A stretch of DNA of 64,000 nt from Heterodera schachtii (Eukaryota > Nematoda > Chromadorea > Rhabditida > Heteroderidae), in the NCBI GenBank assembly GCA_023374025.1, contig SIJG01000039.1, forward strand, positions 1,250,825 to 1,314,824, written 5' to 3'. Shown here in pieces: positions 32,816 through 44,725 of this stretch (position 1 is the stretch's first letter; every line of letters begins with the position of its first letter). The notes under the pieces were generated by a model, which was given only the letters and a program-made list of their open reading frames with translations, was not told the DNA's origin and made no database searches. A program made the position numbers and the translations under genes.

Positions 32816-35800
32816 AATTAAAAAAGTTTTTTATAAATATATATATAAAATTTTTCGTATATTTATTTTTTATATGTTTTTGAGAACAAAAAAGTCTTTG
32901 AAACGGTCCGATAAGAAAAACTCTATCATAAAATCTCAGCCGAAGAATTATGATTAAATTAATCCTTCATAGCGATGCTTTATATCGTCAAAAAAAAGTC
33001 GAATTCTCCAGGCGAAAACCTAACCACTGCTCGGGGTTAAACCAAAAAAAGCAAACAACTACAAATGGACAGACTACGAAACAAATGCATAGGATTTATT
33101 GCTCATATTTTATTTTATTAGCTTCATCAATGCAAAATAAATCAAAAAAAACGATTTCTCGCCTTGTCTGATGTAAATTTTGTCCTTGCTTTTGTGTTCG
33201 CTAAATGCCATCACCGGCAGCGGTTTTGAAATGCGTTCGCCATGTTGCAAAAGCGGTGAAATTTGGGCACACCTTGAAAAAATAAATAAAAATTTTGAAA
33301 AATTGCAAATGCCGTGCCAAGAAAATGTGCCAAAAATGGTATGTTATTGCTCACCTGTCAGTCAATGAAAGGAGTCGCGCATGCAATTGTTGGATGTATT
33401 CACGGACAAAGTCAAGCTGGCGCAACATCTGTTCACCATCGTCCAGCGAAAAATCAGTACGAGAATATTCATGATCAAGGTGGTCCTGTAGAATTGAGTC
33501 ACAATTGGGATTTTGAGGCACAATTTTAAAGTATAAAATAAAATTTAAAAAATTAAAATGTAGTCAAACGGTTTGGATTTTGGCATTTTTAGTATAGCCA
33601 GCTTAAGAGGATTTAAAGCAGAAAGATTGTTTTTTTTATCAATTTTTGGAGCGCTTAGGAAGAAACGAAGCCAAAGGATTGTTAGGATTTTATATGGATT
33701 TGTTTTTTTATTCTATAAAAAAAATTCAAAAAAAATTCCAAAAAAAACTTATTATCACGGAATTAATTAGAAAAAAACAAAAATGAAGAAAGGAAATTGT
33801 GGCAAAAAGATGTTTAATTGAAAAAATGGAAGTAAATGGAAATAAATATTTTGTAATTCTGATATTTTCCTGAGCCGAAACCGACGATACCTCCCCCACT
33901 GTACTGAGAGCCAAACTGACCAATTGTTGCTGCATTTGCTGCTCCGACTCCTCCACAAATGCCTTGGCATTGTACGCGTCGCGCAGGTGGCTCTCCATGC
34001 ACTTGCTCAGGTTCAGCATCCAATCCCATTGGTTCTGCATGGTGCTCAAGTACACTTCGATCACTTCGCCCGCCGGATGGCGTTGGTTGATCAGCGCGGT
34101 GCCCTGGTTGTGCACGTCGTTGAACTGCTTCTCGTGCAGCTCAATCTCATGGGGCAGCTAAATGGCAACAACAAAGTTGAACTTTTCCGTAATGGAATTC
34201 AAATTCATTACTCTATCCTCTGATCATTTATTCATCCATAAATAATATCATTTGGAAATTAATCAAGATTTTAGAAAAACTTAGTTTTGCAATAAAAAAA
34301 AATTAATTTATTGAAAATTTATGAAATTTTTAAAGGTTTGACTATAAAATAAATTTTCATTTTGCATGCAATAATAAATTGTTGCCCATAAATTCTATTA
34401 ACTTTTTTTAAATTACTAATCCATTGATAATGCCGATGACAAAGAAATTAAAACTTAAATTTCGATAATTTTATGGCTAATCGGCAAAATTGTCAATAAT
34501 TTTTAAATGCTCGATCCCAATCTAACAAAAAAAAAAAAACTTTTTTTCACAATTTATTTTCCGGCCAATTAGGCCCAATTAGTCACGCACATTCACGCCT
34601 GCCCAACCACCTGCTTGAAGTAGTTTTGCAGCATTCGAATGTTCAGGCGTTCCAAGTCGCTCCAATTGCGCGTCATTTTCAATTCTTCACGCTGATTTGC
34701 CCAAAGCAGTTCAAATTGAGCAGCACGGATGAAGGCAATCAGCGCGTCCTATGATCAGAAAGCATTGGGTTGATCAGTAATAAACAAGACAGAAAATATG
34801 ATCAAATTAAGAGACAATGGCCAACATTAACTGGCTAATCGCCTAATTTTATTGCCCAATTAGGGGACTAAATTAAGCATGGTGTCAAGCCAACCCACCA
34901 AATCGACCATGCGCCCGGCAGACAGTTCGCGCAACTGTTGGTACTCCGACTCCATCATTTTCAACAGCTCACAATAATCGTATGAATCTTCTGCGGATAC
35001 TTCAGCCTGATAAATTAAAAAGTGATCAGAAAACGGATATAGTAGAAGGATCCAGGAAATGATTTTTGATCATGGTCATCTTAGTCGAGATTGTTATATG
35101 AGAATATACGGTATATAACCGGTTAAATTATCGGAATCCAAGACCAAAAAATGGAATTTCAGAATCACTTCCAATTGTTTAATTAAATATATTTTTTTAA
35201 TCCGTCCACCGTTTTTCGAAAGTCCTGAATGTCCCTGTTGTCCAGCTTGTGCTGCTCGAAGATTTGCTCTAACACTTCCAGCGTCTCAGAGTTCAGCTTG
35301 TTCTGAAATAAACGGGTTTATTAAGCCTGCGACCATAAATAGGAGCCCTAATTCGCATAAATTGGTCAGCAATGCTATTTTTCTGATCAATTCAATTTAG
35401 GGATCAGTTAATACCGAAGGTAGAAAGTGATCAGACGCCTTTTTAAGTCAGTTTAAACTGCGGAGTTGAAGTGATCAAAGCCTTTCTGTATAAGCACAGT
35501 ATAAATGCTAATGATCAGTTGGAACTTGTTGGTTTAGGAAAATCAAACCAATATAAACCCTAACCCTAACCTGGCTCATTAAGGAACAGTGAACAGCATC
35601 CCAAATTAAATTTAAACATCAAACGTACCATTCGATCACAAATCCATTGGATGGCATCCTCAACTCGACAAAAAGCGTTGCCACGCGTGCCGGACGATGC
35701 GGTCGAGTACCGTTCAGTGACGTCGCGTGCTCCCTGGCTGAGGCCAAGGCGTCGCATCAGTTTGTCTTTCAGACGGTGGAGGTAGACAGTTCGACGTTGT

Positions 35801-35919
35801 TGCAGGCCAATAAATCTGACAAATTATGATCAGCATTTTACCGATTTAGAAAAAAAATAATAATTTTGAAATCTTATTCTAATTGTTGATCCTCCCCGTC
35901 CCCCTTAATTTCTCATCCT
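32816..35919. repeat. inverted duplication arm (partner 1863-4805)
   Basis: This arm is the reverse complement of the left spectraplakin locus, about 95% alike by eye in both exons and introns. It starts at the minisatellite edge and stops at 35919, inside ttaatttctcatcct. Compared with the left arm it has about 220 extra bases (32930-33148), lacks the 88-bp tandem duplication, and keeps 27 coding bases that the left arm has lost. Confidence 0.93.
33152..35815 (-). CDS. vab-10: spectraplakin plakin-domain exons 2-8, partial, right (inverted) copy
   Basis: Exons 35815-35629, 35302-35210, 35006-34899, 34748-34611, 34157-33921, 33485-33355 and 33272 to about 33152 join in phase and mirror the left copy. 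Exon 35006-34899 retains AEVSAEDSYDYCELLKMMES, where the left copy has only AEVSAVKMMES; the longer form fits the plakin pattern, so this copy is closer to ancestral. Amino-acid differences are few (for example YLHRLKDKLM against YLYRLKDELM). The upstream first plakin exon and CH domains are absent: past 35919 the sequence is the nucleoredoxin-like locus. It ends, like the left copy, at the start of the SH3. A truncated gene, probably not functional as a spectraplakin. Confidence 0.83.
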
Positions 35920-37795
35920 TTGTATATTGGCCTAAAACAAAATATTTAAATGGTTATAGCAGTGATATGCTCATTAAAGAAATAGAAAACTTAAAATACG
36001 AAAACCGTTCGGCGTTAATTAAAGAGGGGCCTTTTAAAATTTTTTGCACTTTTTTGGTCCAAATTTTTTCAATTTTTTTTCGTTTCCTGAAACAAAGCAC
36101 CCGGGTGTTTGTGCCATAATTCGTGATTAGCGACAGCGAAAAGCTCAGGTTATTCATCATTATGTGTAAAATAAGAAAAGTCAGACAAAAAAAAGTGAAA
36201 AATTTTTCAAAAAACTCCTCTTTTTAACTTGCGCCGCCAACCATTCAAGAATTTGAAAAATAAGCAAATGCCGAGAAAATATTAGTTGAATGCCAATTCG
36301 GGTTGTCATCACTCACTGGATTTGGCCGGTTCCATACGGCACATAAAGCCAAGGTTGATGCTGTTTTAAGAAATTTTGTTCTTGGTTTAATTCTCCGCCG
36401 ACGTAAATGACTTCGAATGCAGATTCGGAATGGGCTTTGATCTAAAATTTTTTAAAATTCAATTCAAAAATTCCAAAAAATTTTGTGATAAATTCAAAAA
36501 ACATCATATCAAAAAAATTTACCTTTTCGTAACAGTTTTTTAAAACTGGCAAAAAGTCGCGCGTTGGCCGCGAAAGCCATTGGCCAAAAAATAGTCCAAC
36601 CAGTTTAAACGCCTAAAATTATTTGAATTGTAAAGCATCAAAAAGATCACATCCCTTCATTTGTTGGTTTTTTTTTTAATTTTAGCGCCAAGGGCGTAAC
36701 CAAGGTGAGGGAGGCCTAGAGTGATTAGCGGAAAATGTATGAAACACTATTAATTTCCACGACTTTCATTTTTCAAAAGTTTAAACACCATACTTTTTTC
36801 TTAGCAAATTTCAGTAAAAATTCTTTTGCCCGGGGCAGATTAGACTCCATTTTCGTTGCTTATGCCTTTGGCCAATATGACTAATTAATTTTGGTACTTT
36901 TTTACCTTGGTAGCATTTGTCCATTGCTGTTCAACGGACCCTTCAACGTTTCTTTTTAGCGTCATTTGATCAAAATTTATTTGATTGGCCATTTCTAAAA
37001 GGGCAAAAGTGATTAATGAAAGCCTCCCCCTTCGCCCAAAAAGGGGCCCTAAAATGGGGAAATCCCCGCTAAGGATGGTCATTCATTGGACCGTGTAAAA
37101 GTCGGTTGGACGCGTAAACGCATTAGAGCAAAAAATTTTTGGTTTCTATTGACCCGAAAATTAAAAGTAGAAAATGATAAAAAGTGCTCAAAAATTGCAT
37201 TTTTACTTGAATTGTAAATTGCTGCTTTTTTGTTGCTGTGTTTCGAAATTGTAACTGCAAATTCTGTTGGTCCAAGCTGCACGTCCAAGGCAAATGTAAA
37301 ATATTTAATCAAAAAGCTGAATTTTTAAATTAATATTCAACGAGTATTAATATTAGAGCTCGGACGGGACCGTGGCCCCGCCGGGATTTTGCCGGGACTC
37401 CCGGCCTTTGTTTTTTAGGGAACCACCGGGACCGGGAGTCCTGGAAAAACGGGAGTGACGGCCCGGGGTGCCACCACGGTTAAAAGCCCGGCCCTATCCG
37501 GCTATTTGGGCCGGGACGAACGGGATTAAATTTCACCAGTGAACTCCTAAATTGAAAAGTTATTATTAATTTGGCGAAATGTCTTTAGTTCAAAGTTGGA
37601 CATAAAACTTAATGGATTTTTGGAAATTTGTACAATTATTAAAAAGTTCACAAAACCCACATAAAACATTCAAAATTTAATTTAAAAATTGCATTTTATA
37701 TTGATTATTTCTTAAAATGAATGTAAAATCTACAAAACTTCCCCACCGGCCCATAAAATCCTTATTTTCTTAAAAAAAAATTGGCTCAGAATTCA
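35920..37795. repeat. direct duplication of 21263-23785
   Basis: Near-identical to the left segment at an offset of about 14,003 once the 640-bp hAT insertion is removed from the left copy. Differences are small: a 6-bp ttcttg unit missing here, single bases, and T-run length. The left boundary is the abrupt join to the inverted spectraplakin arm at 35919/35920. The right boundary is near 37790, inside the GC-ended element. Confidence 0.93.
36057..36992 (-). CDS. nucleoredoxin/thioredoxin-like protein, right copy
   Basis: Exons 36992-36906, 36612-36523 and 36441-36317, with a possible terminal exon near 36116-36057. Same protein as the left copy (VGLFFGQWLSRPTRDFLPVL, no WCxxC) except for a two-residue deletion, ELNQEQNF instead of ELNQEQEQNF. 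Splice sites are conserved in both copies. The gene now lies directly beside the inverted spectraplakin fragment. Confidence 0.6.
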
Positions 37796-37919
37796 AAAAT
37801 TTGGTAATTGGGACCAGGAGTCCCGGAAAACGGGACTCCCGGTACCGGGATCCTGCCCCGCTCCATTTTCCATTTTCCGGCCCCGGTCCCTTCCCGGCAA
37901 TTTCGTAAGTTCGGGCTTT
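37358..37919. mobile_element. GC-ended TIR element, complete copy, about 560 bp
   Basis: Starts agagctcggacgggacc (about 37358) and ends aagttcgggcttt (37919). The direct repeat ATTAATATT flanks it on both sides (ending about 37356 and starting about 37920). Subterminal arrays of ccgggaccgggagtcc type lie at both ends (37366-37520, 37810-37895). This copy shows the right end missing from the left-hand copy at 23352. Confidence 0.7.
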
Positions 37920-37928
37920 ATTAATATT

Positions 37929-39044
37929 CATATGATTAAAAATGTTTTTCTTTCGCAGCATTATCCTTTTATTTGTTTGCTTAAATCAGACTCTTTTCTA
38001 AACTGGGAACGGGATCTGGATCTTTTTGTCCAGTTTGAATTTCCTCATATCGTCAAAAAAAGTAACGCTGTGAATGAAAATTTCTTTGTAAAATCATTTA
38101 AGTTGGTATTGTGAACCTGTTAAAAATTCGTTGGGAAATTGGAAAATTGCTTAATTAAACAATTTATTCGCTAAAAACCAGCGCACACTCGACTACGGCG
38201 GCAAAATTATAAGAATGGGAAAAGAGGAAAAGTATCGACACCCCCCCCCCTCCAATCATCCCCAAATTTTTGAAGAAGCGTGCCGAATAATATTACAGTT
38301 TTTTTTTAATTTTTTTGTTTAAATAATTTGAAAAAAAGTTCGACGTAGAATTTTTAGAAGGTTTTCAAGCTTTTGTTAATTATTATTCGGGGTTTTATTT
38401 TCTAATAAGAATTTCTTGTATTAGTTGGTAAAAAAAAAAAATAAAAAAATAAATAAAAAAATAAAAAAAAAACCAATAAAAAAATCTAGTTTTTGGGTTA
38501 AAATATTTTTTTAGTTTTTTGTTTTTTCGGTTTTTATTTTTTTTTCAAAACATGCTTAAAATTTTCAAATGTTATATATATTTGATTTTCCATGATCAAT
38601 TTGAACAATTTTGTCAGAAATAAGCATTTGTGAGATTCTGAGCATGAAAATCAAAGTTGATTTATTTTGCGGCGCTTTTTCCAAACTTTTGGTGAATAGT
38701 GGGGGGCGGGGGCGGCGGTGCCATAGGCGCCGCCGGAAAATTTTTTGTAATTTTTAATGTGATTTGTTAACAGATTTGTCCACAAAAACGGCCAAATTAT
38801 GCAATTTTGAGGAAATTTAAAAAAAAAAGATTTTTAGAGTCCGGCGGTGCCGATATGGCGGGGGAAAAATTGAGGATTTTGACCATATTTTTAGCAGATC
38901 ATTTTAAAAAAATCAGAATTTTGTGGTTTTTCGAAAAAATTGTAATTTTCTGGCTAAATTTGGGTGAGATTTCCGTTTGATACTCTATTACATGGACGGT
39001 AAAAAAGAAAAAAAAGCGGCAATAAATATTTTTATGGATAATTA
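37929..39044. other. repeat-rich spacer, no gene
   Basis: Two copies of the shared GC palindrome (38712-38736 and a truncated one at 38841-38870), the companion word gatttgttaacagat at 38761, and long A/T runs at 38430-38560. No exon was recognised. Confidence 0.6.
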
Positions 39045-40070
39045 CCGTATATGCTCTAATTATCCCCCCAGGGGGATTATTGTTCAACCTCCTCAGAAAG
39101 GGGGGGATTATTAGATACGGGGGGATAAATGGAGACGGGGGGATTATTTTTCGACGGATTTACTTGTCTAAAATTTTTTGAAATTTTTTTGAGTAAGTCG
39201 CCAAAAAAGTCATCGCGTCAAAAAAAAATCATTTTTTTTTTGCATTTTTGTTAAAAAATTTTTGATTTTGCGTGAAATATTTGTAAAAATTCCAAAAATA
39301 TATACAAACCATTGAGAAACCTTCAGAAAATTTGGGATTTGTTTTAAATTGTGAAAATTTTTCATTTTGAGCCTTTGAAATTTACGCTAATTTTTGGAAA
39401 TTCATCGCTTCAGGGTTGGACTATTTAGTGGATAAAGCTTAAAAAATAAAGAAAGCCGGGAGAATTTTATTTGATTTTTCTAAATTAAAGATTTAAAAAA
39501 ATTTTTCCAGAAATTTATGAAATTTCAATTTTTCAGAAAAAATCAACCTGAAAAGAAGTTTTCATAAATTAAAAAACTAGAATAATCCGCAATTTTTGCA
39601 TTACAAGAGATATTTTATTTTATATATTTTTTATATTTTTATCTCTTTTTTAAAGAAAGTTTTAACAATAAAACTCATTTTTTGATTCGGGATCAATGGG
39701 GAGTTGCATATGGTTTTTGAGTGGAAAAAATTTTCACCCAAAATGCTCCAAAAATATGTCACTAGGGTATTTTAGGGCGCTGATCAATAATTTGAAATTT
39801 TGCTATTTTTGCATTTTAGAGGATATTTCGGCCATTTTTGGCAAATTTTCATAAGAAAAATGCAATAAAAACGAAAATACACCACTAAGGATTGACTTTT
39901 TGGGAATTAAAAAAATACACGCTTGGAAATCGAAAAATTTGAAACTTCTGCATGAACTTTCAAAAAAAATTTTTGATACAAAAGATACAAAAAAAGTAAT
40001 TTTGTTTGAGCGTAATTAATGAAGACAGTGGGATTAATGGAGACAGGGGGATAATTAGAGTATATACGAT
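39045..40070. mobile_element. TIR element, about 1 kb, ACCGTATATGCTCTAATTAT ends
   Basis: The left end accgtatatgctctaattat followed by cccccc (39045) is inverted at ggggataattagagtatata followed by cgat (ending about 40070). A run of ggggggatta motifs lies just inside the left end. The interior contains gggtcaatgggg-like and cagaaaatacacc-like words shared with other elements, but no transposase. Confidence 0.7.
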
Positions 40071-40472
40071 ATTGGCGTTCTTTTACTTTTCCTTTTCATC
40101 TCTGTTTCTCTCAATTTTAGGTATTATCTCTTCATTTTAACAATGTAAAAAACAACATTTACTTCGTGACGTTTAACTTTTTTCCTGCATGTTAAACCCA
40201 CACCAAATTTAACATACCGATAGAGAAAAAAATTCTACATCGATTTATAGGTCAGGTTAATATTAAAATGGGTCAAATAGGAAAGTTTTTGAATAATAAA
40301 AAATTTGCATTTCTTTTTCTCTTCTTTTGGCGTACTTTTACTTCAATTTTTATCCCGCTTAAAGAACGGTTTAAAGTTTTGCCGCAGAATTCTTTTTCTT
40401 TCACCGTATGCGCTTAAAAGCCTATAAAATGAATTTTGTGCTTTTTGTCTCTGTAGTAAATAAATTCCATAT

Positions 40473-40604
40473 TTAAAAGAAGCGGTGCCATTTCCCTGTC
40501 GTGGCATTAGTATTTGGTGGAGATAAAGAATGGCACTTCGGCTGACCATTTGGCCAAAAACAGTGCCAGGTTTGGCCATATTGACAGCAATGGGAACAGT
40601 CAAA
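40473..40604 (-). CDS. orphan cysteine-rich terminal exon (43 codons)
   Basis: After an acceptor (CACCTCTCAG, ending at 40605) the frame reads FDCSHCCQYGQTWHCFWPNG and QPKCHSLSPP, then a stop (TAA, 40473-40475). Five cysteines in about 25 residues, Trp and Pro suggest a secreted disulfide-rich domain. No matching first exon with a signal peptide was found upstream within 700 bases. It may be chance, a dead fragment, or the last exon of an unresolved gene. Confidence 0.35.
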   Translation of the reverse strand, partial: FDCSHCCQYGQTWHCFWPNGQPKCHSLSPPNTNATTGKWHRFF

Positions 40605-41784
40605 CTGAGAGGTGAATTTGATTGGTCGCTGATCTGATCAATCTACGGAGAATTGATCGAACACAGAAGGGGAGAGAGCAAAATGAATGGATCACTGATC
40701 GGTTAGAGAATTTGTTAAACAAATCCCGATTTCAGTCAGAAAGAACTTTTTTTTCATTTTGCCAAGAATTTGAATGCCAAAAAAGCTTTTTTACAACAAA
40801 TAAAAACTATTTTTTTAAATGCCAAAATATGCATTGTTAATTACAAAAATAAGTAGGAAAAAATGAAAATAAGTGCATATTAGCGGAATAAATGATATAT
40901 TTATAATCAAAAATATTTTTAATTGAATATTTTGTGGCAGTAATATTAGTCCGAAGGAAGTTGTTTTTTAAGATAAAATTATGAATATATCAAAAATTAA
41001 GAGAAAAATTGAAATTAGGGATATATATAAATTAAGTTGTACACAGAAATCTATGCAAGACGCAAACGCGCCGGACGTCAATTATCTGGTAGTTTCGTTC
41101 TCCGTTAACACACAAATTGCGAGTTGGGACGGAGCACCTCGTTAAAAAAAAGAGGAGAAAATTCAGTTTATTTTTGAACCATATCTCCAAATTAACTCAT
41201 TCCGAAAATTTGTAAACTGAACTGATTTTTCAAAGAATATTTTTTACATTTTTCTGGTTCAACATGTTGAAAATTCATTTTTTCACACATATTTATTTTA
41301 CATTCATTTTTCGCGCCTTCCACAACCAATCTGTTTCAAATTGTGTATGTGTCTTCTCACGCCCCCTCCGGGCGGGACGGGGCCTTTAAAAAAATTGAAA
41401 TAACATCCAGACAATTTAGTAAAATAATGTTTATGCAAATTATTGTTACACATCAATATGCCTCCCTTTATGGGGTTGGGGCGGGACGTTGGGAGCCATT
41501 AGAGTCGCTCGCCCACAACCACACCCAATGGTCGGTCACTCGCGGCAAGGACATACCCTCCTGTCCCTCCACTCTTCCCGCAAAAATAAAAGAATCATTA
41601 AAGAATGCAATATTTTATCCCATCCCGCAAAACTTTTGAATCCTAATTCCGCAGCGTGATCCGCAAATTGTTTTTGTTTTTGTGCTGGAACGCGATAAAT
41701 ATTTTTGAAAATTTCAAGGACAGAATGCCAATATTTTTCGAATATGTTTAAATAAATTCCTTAAATTTTAAATCATTTTCATCG
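40605..41784. other. spacer, no gene
   Basis: AT-rich DNA with a GC patch at 41355-41380 (tctcacgccccctccgggcg) that is the inverse of one at about 26747. Plus-strand ORFs here show no family. Confidence 0.45.
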
Positions 41785-42660
41785 TAAATAGAGTTGCACG
41801 GGAGCAGAACCGGGTCGGGAACTCTCGGGTTTTCAGATCCCGGCCCCGTTTCCCGGTCCAATTGGTGGCATACATGTACAAGGGGCAAGGGCGTAGGCAG
41901 GCAGGGGGGGGGGGCGAGGGGGATAAAGCCCCCCCCCCCCCCCCGAAACCCAAAAAGTAAAAAATTTTCAGTAAATTATTTTGATATTTTAAGCAATTTT
42001 CTTAACAAAATTGCATTAAAATACTCAAAAATTTTCCCGGCGGCGCCTATCGGGACCGCCGGACCCCCATTTTACCATTTTTTTGAAAAATGAAGGGCAA
42101 AATGGCAAAAATATTAATTTTTTAGCGAAACATTTTGGAAAATACACCCCATAATTCGGGATTTCAAAAAACAAAAAATACACCCCTAAAAATTGACTTA
42201 AAAAGAAAAATACACCCCTAAAATCGAATTTTTGACTTCAGCCCCCCCCCCCCCCCCTCGTTCGTCGTAAGGGGGCGGCTGTAAAAGAGGGAGGGGGTCG
42301 TCGTCGTGGGGCGGGGAGGGGGTCGTAACGAAGGGGGAAACATTTAGAATTTGCCCAATTTCCTTAGCGAAATCAATACAAAATTCAAAAAAATTTTCCC
42401 GGCGGCGCCTTTCGGCACCGCCGGACCGTCCCGCCACCCCCATTCCCCAAGTTTTTTGGAAAAGCGCCACGCAAAAATAGTGGTTTGATTAGCAAAAAAA
42501 AAACTTGCCAGAAAAAATTGATCTGAATAGCAAAAAAAAAGGTCGCCAGAAAAAATCTGAATAGCAAAAAGTCGCCGGAGAAAAATTTGGACCTTCGTAT
42601 GCAAAATCGGTCCCGAGTGGCCCTTGGGCTGAGACACCCATTGTACATGTATGATTGGTG
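41785..42660. mobile_element. nested TIR elements with poly-C/G runs
   Basis: TAGAGTTGCACGGGA at 41785 matches the left end of the hAT MITE at 17065, with a GGGTCGGGA array behind it. Inside, catacatgtacaa followed by gggg at 41871 is inverted at cattgtacatgtatg (about 42640), delimiting a second element of about 780 bp. This carries two copies of the shared palindrome (42037-42062 and 42399-42424), aaaatacacccc words and homopolymer C/G runs. Confidence 0.6.
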
Positions 42661-42720
42661 GAGGAGAATTTTTGAAAAAAATAAATTCTTTATCCCATTA
42701 AAGCATTTCTTCATATACAT

Positions 42721-42840
42721 ATGTGGCTAAAAAATAAGTGTGTAAAACTTGGGTTCAATTCCCCAACGGAACAGAATATGTTCCATATTTCTTTACATTT
42801 CAATTGAAATTTAATTAATAAAAAATATTTCGACTTATTT
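42721..42840 (+). repeat. tRNA-derived SINE
   Basis: Head with B-box-like gggttcaattccccaacgg (42751-42769) and tail ttcaattgaaatttaattaa. Same family as the copy at 17466-17640. Only the 3' part of the tRNA-like head is convincing. Confidence 0.55.
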
Positions 42841-43062
42841 TTTTTTCTTTTCATTTAAAAGAAAAAATAAATTAAGCGATTTGCAATTTATTAAAACAAT
42901 AGAAAATTCTTGAAAAAATTTAGGCATCGAATCTTTTAGAATTTTAAAATATTTGGCAGTTTAATTGTTGATTTATTTTTAAAAATTCATGAACTTTGGT
43001 ACTCAGAAAATAAGTTTTTAAAGGTACCTTTGAAAAGATTGTTACTTTTTTAAAACAAAATG

Positions 43063-44370
43063 CTTGCTTGACTGATCGTTATAATTTTATCTGTTATTCC
43101 TTGTTCCTTCCAATTTCAGCAGTTGTGACGTTTGTATTAGCCATTTAATTCCTTTTCGTTGCCCTGTGGAAATTCAAGTACTGTAATTTTCATACAGTAC
43201 CAGATTCTGCATTTATTTCATGAAACAGGCCATATGGTCGCAAGTTGGCTGAACTGTGCTTGGTTTCGAGGAAAACGGGGAAAATCTTCGAATAAATTTT
43301 GTAATTATTCTCTCCCCAGATAGCAAAGTAATAATTTTACATGACTTTTAAAAAATATTTCGTTTTTTTTCAAAAATTCATTATAAATAAGTCCCTGTTT
43401 TAATATGCCCTTTTCAAACTTTTTTTTTGTTGCTTGCTTGACTGATCGTTATAATTTTATCTGTTATTCCTTGTTCCTTCCAATTTCAGCAGTTGTGACG
43501 TTTGTATTAGCCATTTAATTCCTTTTCGTTGCCCGGTGAAAATTCAAGTACTGTAATTTTCATACAGTACCAGATTCTGCATTTTTTGCCGTTTCCGTCC
43601 CTTTTGTACATTTCTTTCTCTATTCCCCATTAAGGTGGCACTTCGCTTTGGCCAGCTTTGCGTTGTAGCTTTTGATCATCATCTGCGTCGCAGCCTTCCT
43701 GATCATCATGGTAAAAACAAATTTTTAATTGGGTTTGAAGCTTCAAGCTCGAATTTTTTAATGCCTTTTTTTGTTGCTATTTGGGCCTATTTCCGGGCAC
43801 CTCATTTTTGTGCCTTTTTTGACTTTTCATGTCCTTTTTCGTTACTTTTTCTAAAAAAATTCATTTTTTTCTTATTTTTGAGGTATCTTTTTTAAAAATT
43901 TATATAATAAAGATCCTTGGTGTATTTTTCAATTATTTATTTTTTTTACATTTTTCTTATGAAAATTTCAAAAATAGTTAAACTATGAACTAAAAATCAA
44001 AAATGGTGGATAGAATTTCAAACATAATCAGTTTTTTCTAATGTATTTTTTCGATTTGGCTTAGTCATCGTCTATGTCGCGTCGGCATTTCACGAAACAG
44101 GCCATATGGTCGCAAGTTGGCTGAACTGTGCTGGGTTTCGAGGAAAACGGGGAAAATCTTCGCGGGCATTGTGTGCCTCTCGACAGTTCCAACATAAACA
44201 ACACCGACCAGAACCACCAGGACAACAACAAAAAAGGAAAACGAATATCCCGCAGCAGAATCAGCAAGGTAGGGGTGGCAATCCCCCCCATGTCCCCGCG
44301 GATAGGTTTGTCCTCGGAATTCTGCTGGGTTTCCCTCTCGCCCACTCCGCGCCAAGAGAAAAACTTGGCT
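43063..44370 (+). pseudogene. duplicated peptidase M41-like gene fragments
   Basis: At 44086-44120 a frame reads FHETGHMVASWLNCA (zinc-binding HExxH), following an acceptor at about 44062 (ggcttag). It stays open into a low-complexity Gln/Arg-rich stretch. 43431-43590 and 43063-43222 are direct repeats of about 155 bp (gcttgactgatcgttataat onward). In the 43063 copy the repeat runs straight into a second HETGH segment (43218-43296, GHMVASWL after frame adjustment), whereas in the other copy 500 bases intervene. 43637-43710 encodes VALRFGQLCVVAF, related to the broken membrane protein at 25432. No complete M41 domain was found. Confidence 0.55.
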
Positions 44371-44725
44371 AGAAGATTAGTTCACAGATTTTGTCCAAAA
44401 ACAATTTTTTACTGTGTGAAAGCAACATATTTCCAAAATAAAGACACACATATTTTTGTCTGCCCACACCCCTTCCCTCCAAGCAGCAATTTTTTGTCCT
44501 CTGAATTCTTCTGAGTTGCCCCCCCCCACACTCTTACGCCACGTTGTCTGCAAAAATTGGCTCGATGAATGCAGAAAGTATGAGGAAGAGGAGGAAAAGG
44601 ACGACGGCACGGCAAAAAAGGAGGCGGAAAAGGAGAAAAAGGAGCATAAGCTTTTGTGAGGAGCAATCATGGGAAGGGTTGGCAGTATTAAACACTGGAT
44701 TTAAGCAGCCGTTTTCCGCGGTCTA

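Noticed and set aside
44061..44355. Minus-strand ORFs with a hydrophobic stretch opposite the HETGH fragment
   Set aside because: The plus strand carries the M41 motif and an acceptor; the hydrophobic run is the complement of a CAACAA-rich segment.
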